From: Methanomicrobiales archaeon
GTDB lineage: Archaea; Halobacteriota; Methanomicrobia; Methanomicrobiales; JACTUA01
DNA: 8,736 nucleotides
Assembly: GCA_028678885.1 (NCBI GenBank)
Contig: JAJRCP010000117.1
Coordinates: 1 to 8,736, forward strand
Direction of reading: 5' to 3'
In this document: in pieces, positions 1 through 5,953 of the stretch
How the letters are laid out: each line of letters starts with the position of its first letter
Position numbering within the stretch: position 1 is the first letter of the stretch
Translations under genes and position numbers: made by a program
The notes under the pieces: model-generated
What the model was told of the DNA's origin: nothing
Database searches by the model: none
Seen by the model: only the letters and a program-made list of their open reading frames with translations

Positions 1-498
1 ACCTTTGTTTCGGATAGCGGCATAAAGGGCTTGACGGATACACTGTATGGCAGATTTGCTGATCGCCGGATCTCCTTTCTTAAACCGTAGAGTGGTGCGG
101 GTGTATCTCCCGATTCCGATACCAGTCCTCAGAGTTATCCCTTTACTTATAGGAGCAGCTGTAGCTAGGATCTCCACACCGGCCGTTACATCATCCCCAT
201 AATCCCCTGCAAATTTTATACAAGAGGCCTCCCCATTTTTGCCGACCACGGGGATTGAAAGGGTGAGTCCGCACGGGATCACGAGTGATACATTCTGCAC
301 CTCCCCTCCCAGCGATAGAACAGCCGCTGCGCATGCTGCAGCGGCGGTAGTGCCAGTTGAATACCCCCTCTTTAATACTTTACCGGATGCAGTGAGAACT
401 GCGAGACCGCGCCGGACATCCTCCAGTAGCTCGGGAGAAGGGCAGCGGTTCACCCAGCTATCTGGGTAGATGAACCCAGTCACTGGATCATTAATCAT
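1..498 (-). CDS. cbiD: CbiD, cobalt-precorrin-5B C1-methyltransferase (partial, C-terminus beyond left edge)
   Basis: The first 166 codons are open with no stop, running off the left edge. CbiD methylates C1 of cobalt-precorrin-5B with S-adenosylmethionine in the anaerobic (early cobalt) cobalamin route, in the cytoplasm. The N-terminus begins MINDPVTGFIYPDSW, the form I associate with methanogen CbiD. It is followed by the family signature RGYSTGTTAAAA near residues 44-55 and by GDYGDDVTAG near residues 93-102. The start is the ATG at 498-496, which overlaps the stop of cbiC by 8 nt (ATGATTAA), so translation is probably coupled. Only a weak purine-rich stretch (GAGAGAAGAG) precedes it. The full family length is roughly 350 residues, so about half is missing because of the window edge, not because of damage. 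The identification is firm. Confidence 0.95.
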   Translation of the reverse strand, partial: MINDPVTGFIYPDSWVNRCPSPELLEDVRRGLAVLTASGKVLKRGYSTGTTAAAACAAAVLSLGGEVQNVSLVIPCGLTLSIPVVGKNGEASCIKFAGDYGDDVTAGVEILATAAPISKGITLRTGIGIGRYTRTTLRFKKGDPAISKSAIQCIRQALYAAIRNKG

Positions 499-1156
499 CT
501 CTTCTCTCGCAGAATATTTCGATCAGCTCGTTCATCGCTGCAACGGCAACAGGGGTTCCGCCTCGCGTTCCTTCTGTTGATATAGATGGGAGTGGAAGGG
601 TTCGGAGCAGTTTTTTTGATTCATTTGCATTCACAAACCCTACCGGAGTGCCGATGACGAGTGCTGGTATCACTCTTTCTTCCACCATAGCACACAAGGA
701 GAGAAGGGCCGATGGTGCATTCCCGATGACGACAATGGAATCCGCCAATGTCTCCCGAAGCGCAATGAACCCGGCAGATGTTCTCGTAATCCCCTGAGAA
801 AAAGCCAGCTCTGTCCCAAAATCAAGAGCACAGAGAATAGGTCTGTGTTGGCCGTTTTTCTGAATGCCAACCGCGACCATCCGGAGGTCAGTTAGATTAG
901 GGGACCCATGGGATAAGGCCTTGATTCCGGAAGGGATGGGATCATGGAGAAACCGCAATAATTCCGCCATAGAAAAGTCCCCGACCGCAATCGAACATCG
1001 TTGCCGGATACGGTCTTCAAGTGTCTGGTTGCCCAAGGATTCCCGTGCAATTATGCGGCTTTCACGGGAAATCTCCCTAGCTTCCCGAGTCAGGGCACCA
1101 TGATCAATATGTGTATTTCCGGTGGTATCCCCTTGGCGTGATGATTGCCTTTTCAT
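491..1156 (-). CDS. cbiC: CbiC, cobalt-precorrin-8 methylmutase
   Basis: CbiC moves the methyl group from C11 to C12 of cobalt-precorrin-8 to give cobyrinate. The 221-residue form shows RQRCSIAVGDFSMAELLRF (residues 51-69), GITRTSAGF (122-130), VIGNAPSALL (143-152), VIGTPVGFVNANESK (167-181) and GTRGGTPVAVAAMNE (196-210), all typical of the family. I chose the ATG at 1156 because AGAGGT lies 4 nt upstream. The frame stays open to an upstream ATG at 1222, but that would add 22 residues unlike the family and deepen the overlap with cbiH from 53 to 119 nt. By eye, the His that acts as proton donor in the aerobic homologue CobH (His43) aligns with Ile or Ser here (see findings). The gene sits between cbiH and cbiD in the operon. 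Confidence 0.95.
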   Translation of the reverse strand: MKRQSSRQGDTTGNTHIDHGALTREAREISRESRIIARESLGNQTLEDRIRQRCSIAVGDFSMAELLRFLHDPIPSGIKALSHGSPNLTDLRMVAVGIQKNGQHRPILCALDFGTELAFSQGITRTSAGFIALRETLADSIVVIGNAPSALLSLCAMVEERVIPALVIGTPVGFVNANESKKLLRTLPLPSISTEGTRGGTPVAVAAMNELIEIFCERRDD

Positions 1157-1886
1157 TTGAACCTCTTTTCCATATTCTTGTCTCTCCTCCCCCAATGATA
1201 ACTGTGGAATGCATATCCACACGCTCCACGTTATCCCCCGCCTCCCGAAGGGTGGTCACGAGCACCTCCTCATTAGCGCGATAGGCGTTCCGGACGATAC
1301 CGACCGGAATATTATCAGGCAGATGTTTTCGCGCAATATCAAATGCCTTTGAAAGATTCTGCGGTCTCCCCCCGCTTCTTGGATTATAGAATACGACCGG
1401 CACACCCATCATGAATGCGTGATCAAGGCGGGACTCAATCACGCTCCATGGTGTGAGGAGATCCGAGAGGCTGATAACGGCGAAATCACCTGAGAGAGGG
1501 GATCCAAGCCGGGAAGCAGCAGCCTGTGCAGCAGTGATTCCGGGTAATATCTCAAATGCGATATCCATTCCTTGGTGTTCTAGAATCTCTAGGACAATAG
1601 AGGCCATCCCATAGATACCGGGATCTCCACCGGAAACTAAAGAAACAATGTGGAATCGTGCTAGCTCGATCGATTTCTTCGCCCTGTCGATCTCTCTCCC
1701 CATCGCACTTCGGAGTACTTTCTTTCCTGCTAGTAGGGGTTCCAGAGAATCTAGATATGTCCCGTTCCCGATTACATACTCGGACTCCGCGAGCGCCCTC
1801 TGCGCCTGTTCTGTCAACAGGAAAATATCACCAGGGCCTGTCCCCATAATATAGAGTCTCCCGTTCTTATCATCGTGCGATGGCAA
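1104..1886 (-). CDS. cbiH: CbiH, cobalt-precorrin-3B C17-methyltransferase
   Basis: CbiH methylates C17 and drives ring contraction of cobalt-precorrin-3 in the anaerobic pathway. It is a 260-residue tetrapyrrole methylase. The N-terminal SAM/substrate loop is MGTGPGDIFLLT (residues 14-25). SGGDPGIYGMA follows (85-95), then LPGITAAQAAASRLGSPL (114-131). The CbiH/CobJ hallmark ISLSDLLTPW is at 138-147 and FYNPRSGGRP at 166-175. The tail ITPRGYHRKY (249-258) is characteristic of the family, which supports the C-terminus even though it overlaps cbiC by 53 nt. The start is a TTG at 1886-1884, chosen because GGGGGAG lies about 6 nt upstream. The first ATG in frame is residue 14, inside the binding loop, and cannot be the start. 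It overlaps the end of cbiG by 17 nt. Confidence 0.96.
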   Translation of the reverse strand: MPSHDDKNGRLYIMGTGPGDIFLLTEQAQRALAESEYVIGNGTYLDSLEPLLAGKKVLRSAMGREIDRAKKSIELARFHIVSLVSGGDPGIYGMASIVLEILEHQGMDIAFEILPGITAAQAAASRLGSPLSGDFAVISLSDLLTPWSVIESRLDHAFMMGVPVVFYNPRSGGRPQNLSKAFDIARKHLPDNIPVGIVRNAYRANEEVLVTTLREAGDNVERVDMHSTVIIGGGETRIWKRGSNEKAIITPRGYHRKYTY

Positions 1887-2742
1887 TCGTAACTCCCCCG
1901 TAGATCTTCTTTGCCATCACGAGCTCTTTATGCTTTGATAATGCTAGTGCACAGGGTTCCGCCACACCCTGCAGACCCAGGCTTTTTGCCTTCGAGGAGC
2001 TCTGCACAACCTGGGCGTTGATGGTCTGGTCATCGATATAGATTAGATTTCCAGACAGCTGAGAGATTGCTTCTCGCAGACCTCGTTCACCTTTTTTTTT
2101 CAGAGTTGTTGCATAGGCAAGCACCATCGGCGGTTCGATATAAGCCTCAGAAAAAGCACTATTGAGTGCAGAGATCACTTCTTCCTTTGGTGTCCCTTTT
2201 CTGCAACCGATACCAATCGTATACTCGCCTCTCCGGAGGAGCACGGATACCGCGGGTCCCACCAGAACGACAGCGGGACCGGGAATAGTGTAAACCGGCA
2301 CATCCTCTTCAAGCATTGCTGCATTCACTGCCCTTGTCGAATGACGATTCACGATGTCAGAACACTCTCTGTCAGCAATTCCTTCGACGGAGTCCTTCCC
2401 CATTACCTCAGTTGCGGTGGTGATGACCGGAACGATACCAGCACCACCAAGCTCCTTTGCTAACTGGTTCGCTCCATGGTGGCCTCCAAGAATGGGCACG
2501 GCGTAGTGCATGTCGGGACTGATGACGACCACTGCTGGATCCTCCCACTTATTGCGTATCAGAGGTGATAATGCCCTGATTGCAATTCCGATAGACAGGA
2601 TCGCCACAATCCTTCGGTATTTCTGGAAAGCTTCCCCGAAAGCGTCTGTTGTATATTCTCTCCTGTCTGCATGTAGGAATCGCGCGATTATCTCCGCCTT
2701 ATCCGAAAAATAGGGCAGGGATATGACTATCGTGTCGGTCAT
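1870..2742 (-). CDS. cbiG: CbiG, cobalt-precorrin-5A hydrolase
   Basis: CbiG opens the delta-lactone of cobalt-precorrin-5A and releases the C20/C2 unit as acetaldehyde, giving cobalt-precorrin-5B, the substrate of CbiD. The 290-residue protein has the three-part layout of the family. The N-terminal part ends with SIGIAIRALSPLIRNKWEDP (residues 50-69). The central part carries VPILGGHHGANQLA (82-95), the CbiG hallmark. The C-terminal part starts near GIGCRKGTP (177-185) and runs to the end. The start is the ATG at 2742, whose ATGA overlaps the stop of cbiF. There is no strong ribosome binding site, so translation probably depends on coupling. It lies between its pathway predecessor (cbiF) and cbiH. 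Confidence 0.95.
   Translation of the reverse strand: MTDTIVISLPYFSDKAEIIARFLHADRREYTTDAFGEAFQKYRRIVAILSIGIAIRALSPLIRNKWEDPAVVVISPDMHYAVPILGGHHGANQLAKELGGAGIVPVITTATEVMGKDSVEGIADRECSDIVNRHSTRAVNAAMLEEDVPVYTIPGPAVVLVGPAVSVLLRRGEYTIGIGCRKGTPKEEVISALNSAFSEAYIEPPMVLAYATTLKKKGERGLREAISQLSGNLIYIDDQTINAQVVQSSSKAKSLGLQGVAEPCALALSKHKELVMAKKIYGGVTIAIAR
1891..1899 (-). promoter_or_regulatory. Shine-Dalgarno deciding the TTG start of cbiH
   Basis: Read on the minus strand, GGGGGAG lies inside the last codons of cbiG, about 6 nt before the TTG at 1886. It is the reason to prefer this non-ATG start, since no ATG exists upstream of the conserved GTGPGD loop in this frame. Confidence 0.6.
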
Positions 2743-3455
2743 GAGTACAGCACCGATCTCATATAGCCCGACGTTTTGGGATCAACCACCCGCCCAATAA
2801 TAATGAGAGCGGACTTTTCAACTCCCGCCTTCCGGACCTTTCCAACAATATCAGCGACCGTACCCTTGATAATGAGTTCATCTTTCCAGGAGGCATGGTA
2901 CACAACCGCAACAGGTGTTTCGGGAGGGTAAGTGACATAGGAAATAATATCCTCTATTTTTTCTGTTCCGAGAAAGAGCGCCATGGTTGCGCCAAAACGC
3001 GAAAGCTCCCGTATGTCATCCCTCTTGAGAGTTTTTCCTGCAGGCCGGGTGATGATCAGCGTGTCGGCAACTCCTTTCAAAGTGAGCTGGGTCTGTAGCG
3101 CTGCTGCCGCGCTGAAAAGTGAGGAGACCCCCGGGATAATCTCGACCAGGATACCTCGCTTTTCGAGCTCGGCAATTTGTTCGACGATTGCTCCGTACAG
3201 AGATGGATCGCCAGAGTGGAGCCTGACGACGAGCTTTCCTGCCTTTACTCCTGTTTCAATAGCATCAAGGATTTCCTCAAGCTGCATTCCCCAGCTATTG
3301 AGCTTGATGTTGGCATCGGAACAACTGACTAGCTCTGGTTCTACAAGCGATCCTGCATAGATCAGGATGTCTGCTCTTTTCACCAGATCCATCCCTTTTA
3401 CGGTGATGAGATCCGGGTCACCGGGCCCCGCCCCTACAATATACACAGTGTTCAT
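2739..3455 (-). CDS. cbiF: CbiF, cobalt-precorrin-4 C11-methyltransferase
   Basis: CbiF adds the C11 methyl group to cobalt-precorrin-4 using S-adenosylmethionine. It is a 238-residue tetrapyrrole methylase. Visible motifs are VGAGPGDPDLIT (residues 7-18), the region-2 loop RLHSGDPSLYGAI (78-90), IPGVSSLFSAAAAL (107-120), TLIITRPAGKT (132-142) and VVYHASWKDELIIKGT (184-199). The last two distinguish CbiF/CobM from the other pathway methylases. In the usual TRxxGR(T) loop the second Arg is Lys141, a conservative change. The start at ATG 3455 overlaps the cbiL stop as ATGA, with GGTGG a short distance upstream. The stop likewise overlaps the cbiG start. Confidence 0.96.
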   Translation of the reverse strand: MNTVYIVGAGPGDPDLITVKGMDLVKRADILIYAGSLVEPELVSCSDANIKLNSWGMQLEEILDAIETGVKAGKLVVRLHSGDPSLYGAIVEQIAELEKRGILVEIIPGVSSLFSAAAALQTQLTLKGVADTLIITRPAGKTLKRDDIRELSRFGATMALFLGTEKIEDIISYVTYPPETPVAVVYHASWKDELIIKGTVADIVGKVRKAGVEKSALIIIGRVVDPKTSGYMRSVLYS

Positions 3456-4057
3456 CGCCAGGCCACCAGAATGCTCATATAATCACTCGATTCGGGTAAT
3501 TCATCCCCATGGTATATCTTTTCATTTTCCATGAAGATCCTTTCTACGAGGACAAATTCACCATATCCCTCTTTGCGGAGCAATTGTGCCATTTCGCGGG
3601 GTTTTTTTACTTTCAGGAGAATTTTGCTCGATGGTTCGGTACCATCGGAGACAATGAAACTAGTGGAAAGGGAGATGCCGGCGACCGCCGCACAGGCAGT
3701 AATAGCACTTACTCCGGGTTCTGCACGGTAAGAGATACCAGGATATTTTGCCTCCATCACCATGCATAAACGGGAAAAAGTGGAGAAAAAATTGGGATCT
3801 CCTAGGAGAGCGAATACTGCGAGCCCTCTTTGTGCTGCGGCAGCTATCTCATCAGCGTTTGCGAGAAGACTTCTCTCTATTGCTTTGGCATCGTCGGTCA
3901 TGGGAAATTTCAATAGAACCGGCTTTCGATAGGGCATGACAAGCTTTTCCGCTATCTTTCCCGGAACAAAAACTATATCAGCTTCTTTCAACAGTCTCAC
4001 TGCACGAAGAGTGAGAAGTTCGGGATCTCCAGGTCCGAGCCCAAGCCCGATGAGCGT
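3452..4057 (-). CDS. cbiL: CbiL, cobalt-precorrin-2 C20-methyltransferase (apparent ACG start)
   Basis: CbiL methylates C20 of cobalt-precorrin-2, the first SAM-dependent step after cobalt insertion. From the proposed start the protein has 201 residues: LIGLGLGPGDPELLT (residues 2-15), LLGDPNFFSTFSRL (84-97) and AEPGVSAITACAAVAG (112-127), all diagnostic of CbiL/CobI. The length is slightly short for the family, which is usually about 200-240 residues. The conserved reading starts with Thr (ACG, 4057-4055) exactly where family members have Met, 9 nt after GGAGG and 2 nt after the cbiT stop. The nearest ordinary start is GTG at 4000, which would delete the whole GxGPGD binding loop. I therefore annotate the ACG as the start. 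A T-to-C change or a sequencing error are the alternatives. Confidence 0.9.
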   Translation of the reverse strand, partial: TLIGLGLGPGDPELLTLRAVRLLKEADIVFVPGKIAEKLVMPYRKPVLLKFPMTDDAKAIERSLLANADEIAAAAQRGLAVFALLGDPNFFSTFSRLCMVMEAKYPGISYRAEPGVSAITACAAVAGISLSTSFIVSDGTEPSSKILLKVKKPREMAQLLRKEGYGEFVLVERIFMENEKIYHGDELPESSDYMSILVAWR

Positions 4058-4059
4058 AG

Positions 4060-4602
4060 CTATCTCCCTCCAACGATGATGTAAACCTGCTCCGAAGGTC
4101 GGAACATCATACCTTCCCCAAGGGCATGGGATCGTGATACCTGGACCTGGAGAGCTTCTTTGAATATCCCGAGTCTTTTCAGACTTGAGATTGCGATATC
4201 GACGGTATGGATGAGTACCGCATTCACCACTATCGAGCCGCTCACCTTCTGGGCAAGAATTTCCAGCACTTCTTCTAGTTCTCCAGATCCCCCTACAAAG
4301 GCGCAGTCAAGCTTTTCGATGCGAGTCAAAAAATCCAAGGCTTCCCCTTCGAAAAAAGTGATATTGTCGACACCAGCCTTTCTAATCACTGTTCGTGCAT
4401 GTTTGATTGCTTCAGGTCTTCTGTCAATAGCAAAGACCTGCTTTGCGATCATCGAAGCGGCAACAGAAACTTTTCCTGTTCCACATCCGATATCTGCAAA
4501 AATATCGCCTTTTTTCAATCCGAGTTTTACGATATCAATTGCTAGAATTTCGTCCTGTGTTGGCCCGCCTTTCAGTTCTGTTCCAAACATTCTCCTTGTC
4601 AT
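4060..4602 (-). CDS. cbiT: CbiT, cobalt-precorrin-6B C15-methyltransferase (decarboxylating)
   Basis: CbiT methylates C15 and decarboxylates the C12 acetate side chain late in corrin formation. Unlike the other pathway methylases it has a class I Rossmann methyltransferase fold. The 180-residue protein shows the family N-terminus KGGPTQDEI (11-19), SAM motif I DIGCGTGKVSVAAS (37-50), an acidic SAM-ribose position in AIDRRPEA (58-65), and FVGGSGELEEVLEI (102-115). It is free-standing, not fused to CbiE as in bacterial CobL. The start is ATG 4602. A second ATG at 4590 follows too closely after AAGGAGA to use it, and nothing like a ribosome site precedes 4602, so a short-leader or leaderless message is likely. 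It is the first gene of the operon. Confidence 0.96.
   Translation of the reverse strand: MTRRMFGTELKGGPTQDEILAIDIVKLGLKKGDIFADIGCGTGKVSVAASMIAKQVFAIDRRPEAIKHARTVIRKAGVDNITFFEGEALDFLTRIEKLDCAFVGGSGELEEVLEILAQKVSGSIVVNAVLIHTVDIAISSLKRLGIFKEALQVQVSRSHALGEGMMFRPSEQVYIIVGGR
4064..4071 (-). promoter_or_regulatory. Strong Shine-Dalgarno of cbiL
   Basis: On the minus strand GGAGGGAG sits in the last codons of cbiT. GGAGG is 9 nt from the ACG at 4057, a normal distance for initiation there, but about 67 nt from the first ordinary start codon (GTG 4000). An ATA at 4063 is only 3 nt away and too close. This site therefore supports initiation at the ACG. Confidence 0.7.
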
Positions 4603-4637
4603 ATATGTTTATCATTTCATAAAAAGGAGGCGAACAG

Positions 4638-4647
4638 GAATATACCG
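4638..4647 (-). promoter_or_regulatory. Candidate TATA box for the cbi operon
   Basis: The minus strand reads CGGTATATTC, a plausible archaeal TATA box. Initiation about 25 nt downstream would put the transcript start near 4616 and give a leader of roughly 14 nt before the cbiT ATG at 4602. This fits the absence of a ribosome binding site there. The assignment is by pattern only. Confidence 0.4.
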
Positions 4648-4714
4648 AGCTTTGTGCTTTATTCCGAGATGCAGCAAAATCCTTCTATTTATTCATTTGC
4701 ACTGCAAAAGATTA

Positions 4715-4724
4715 GCTATATATC
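4715..4724 (+). promoter_or_regulatory. Alternative TATA-like sequence for the rightward operon
   Basis: GCTATATATC is a good TATA-like match on the plus strand. If used, transcription would start near 4747-4750 and the message would carry a leader of about 55 nt containing the hairpin-forming inverted repeat at 4767-4784. It competes with the TATA-like core inside that repeat, which would give an almost leaderless message. Confidence 0.3.
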
Positions 4725-4766
4725 CGAAATTTCTGTAAAAGGCGAGGGTCTTAAAACCGTGGAAAG

Positions 4767-4784
4767 CGAGATATAGCTATCTCG
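4767..4784 (+). promoter_or_regulatory. Inverted repeat overlapping a TATA-like core; candidate operator
   Basis: CGAGATATAGCTATCTCG has two perfect 7-bp arms (CGAGATA and TATCTCG) around TAGC. It lies 20 bp before the ATG at 4805. Its centre includes GATATAGC, which could serve as a TATA box placing the transcript start a few bases before that ATG. The gene has no ribosome binding site, which fits a leaderless message. A palindrome covering the TATA box is the usual design of an archaeal repressor site. In a longer transcript it could instead fold as a small hairpin. Confidence 0.4.
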
Positions 4785-4804
4785 TACTACCAAGTGCACT
4801 CCCC

Positions 4805-5953
4805 ATGTCATCCCCCCTCTCCAGCTTAAAATATTTTGAGGATATGTATTCAATCCGGCTCACCCAGCTGGAAGCAGAGAGGAAGAGGGGGGTAAAGATC
4901 ATTGGAACTCTATGCCTCTTTGTTCCTGATGAAATCATCTTCTCGGCAGGTGCAGACCGCATTATCCTGTGTGGCGGAAAAGCCGATACAATTCCCCGTG
5001 CCGAGGAATTTCTGCCGCGGAACATCTGCCCTCTGGTCAAGTCATCCTTCGGTGCAATCATCGATGCATGCTGCGGGGGCCAGATAGCCTGCTCGCATGT
5101 CAGTCTTGTTGATATTATCGTTGCAGAGGCAACATGCGATGCAAAAAAGAAGACATACGAGCTCCTTCCCGAATATCGGAAGACATATGTTCTGGATCTT
5201 CCGCAGAGACCGAATACTCCTGAAGCAAAGGACTACTTCCTCTCCGAATTGAAGAAGTTCGGAATGTTCATGGATACAGTGACGGGACACTCGATCACAA
5301 CCGATGCATTACGGCGAGAAATCCAATCCGCGAATGAGACCAGAAAGCTGCTACACCGCCTCTACGATCTTCGGAAAAGGGACCCGCCACCTATCCGTGG
5401 TTCTGAAATTCTTCGGGTTATGCAGAGGCAATTCTTCCTTTCCCCCGCCCAGTTTCAGGAGGGGATAAGACAGATCTGTGATGAGCTAGAGACTCGTGTC
5501 CTAGACATAGAATCGAAACCACGAATCCTCCTTTCTGGCTGCCCGAATGCTGCTGGAAATACTAAGGTACCCGATATCATTGAACAGAAAGGAGGGATAA
5601 TCGTAGCAGAAGAGAGCTGCACGGGAACGAGGGCGTTCTGGGACTTGGTGGATGAAGAGAAGGATCCCTGGGTAGGGTTGGCGGAGCGCTACCTTGAAAT
5701 TCCTTGTGCCTGCATGACCCCGAACGAGCAGCGGATAACCCGCATCAAAGACTTGGTGACCGACTATAATGTTGACGGGGTGGTCTACTCCACGCTTCAG
5801 TTCTGCCATCCGTATGCTATCGAAAAATTCCGGGTTCAGCACGCCTTGAAGAAGATGAAGGTTCCGATGCTTGCGATAGAGTCAGACTATGGAGATGCAG
5901 ATATCGAGCAGATCGGAATTCGGGTCGAGGCATTCCTGGAGATGCTCTCATGA
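4805..5953 (+). CDS. HgdB/YjiM-like double-cubane-cluster anaerobic reductase (2-hydroxyacyl-CoA dehydratase superfamily)
   Basis: This 382-residue protein belongs to the FldC/HgdB superfamily. It most resembles the E. coli YjiM type, which includes the double-cubane [8Fe-9S] protein of Carboxydothermus. Visible landmarks are GTLCLFVPDEIIFSAGA (34-50), LPRNICPLVKSSFG (70-83), DACCGGQIAC (88-97), VAEATCDAKKKTYE (106-119), SGCPNAAGNTKV (244-255), EESCTGTR (269-276), IPCACMTPNEQR (299-310) and LQFCHPYA (331-338). These supply 13 cysteines, several of which should bind the cluster. The single-chain length (about 380) and cysteine pattern favour a self-contained reductase over one subunit of a heterodimeric acyl-CoA dehydratase. 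No ribosome site precedes the ATG. The frame overlaps the activator gene by 4 nt. The physiological substrate is unknown. Confidence 0.88.
   Translation: MSSPLSSLKYFEDMYSIRLTQLEAERKRGVKIIGTLCLFVPDEIIFSAGADRIILCGGKADTIPRAEEFLPRNICPLVKSSFGAIIDACCGGQIACSHVSLVDIIVAEATCDAKKKTYELLPEYRKTYVLDLPQRPNTPEAKDYFLSELKKFGMFMDTVTGHSITTDALRREIQSANETRKLLHRLYDLRKRDPPPIRGSEILRVMQRQFFLSPAQFQEGIRQICDELETRVLDIESKPRILLSGCPNAAGNTKVPDIIEQKGGIIVAEESCTGTRAFWDLVDEEKDPWVGLAERYLEIPCACMTPNEQRITRIKDLVTDYNVDGVVYSTLQFCHPYAIEKFRVQHALKKMKVPMLAIESDYGDADIEQIGIRVEAFLEMLS

Noticed and set aside
239..469. 76-codon plus-strand open frame at the left edge
   Set aside because: It lies antisense to the CbiD signature region and has no supporting features.
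2983..3360. 125-codon open frame opposite cbiF
   Set aside because: It is antisense to conserved cbiF motifs and has no family resemblance or ribosome site.
3452..4000. cbiL starting at the GTG at 4000
   Set aside because: It would remove the GLGLGPGDPELLT loop needed by all tetrapyrrole methylases and ignore the strong GGAGG at 4067-4071.
4160..4738. 192-codon open frame on the plus strand opposite cbiT
   Set aside because: It is antisense to a firm methyltransferase gene, has Ser/Ile/Phe-rich low-meaning composition, and runs into the promoter region.
4603..4804. Cobalamin riboswitch upstream of the cbi operon
   Set aside because: No B12-box-like conserved sequence was seen, the inferred leader is only about 14 nt, and this switch class is bacterial.
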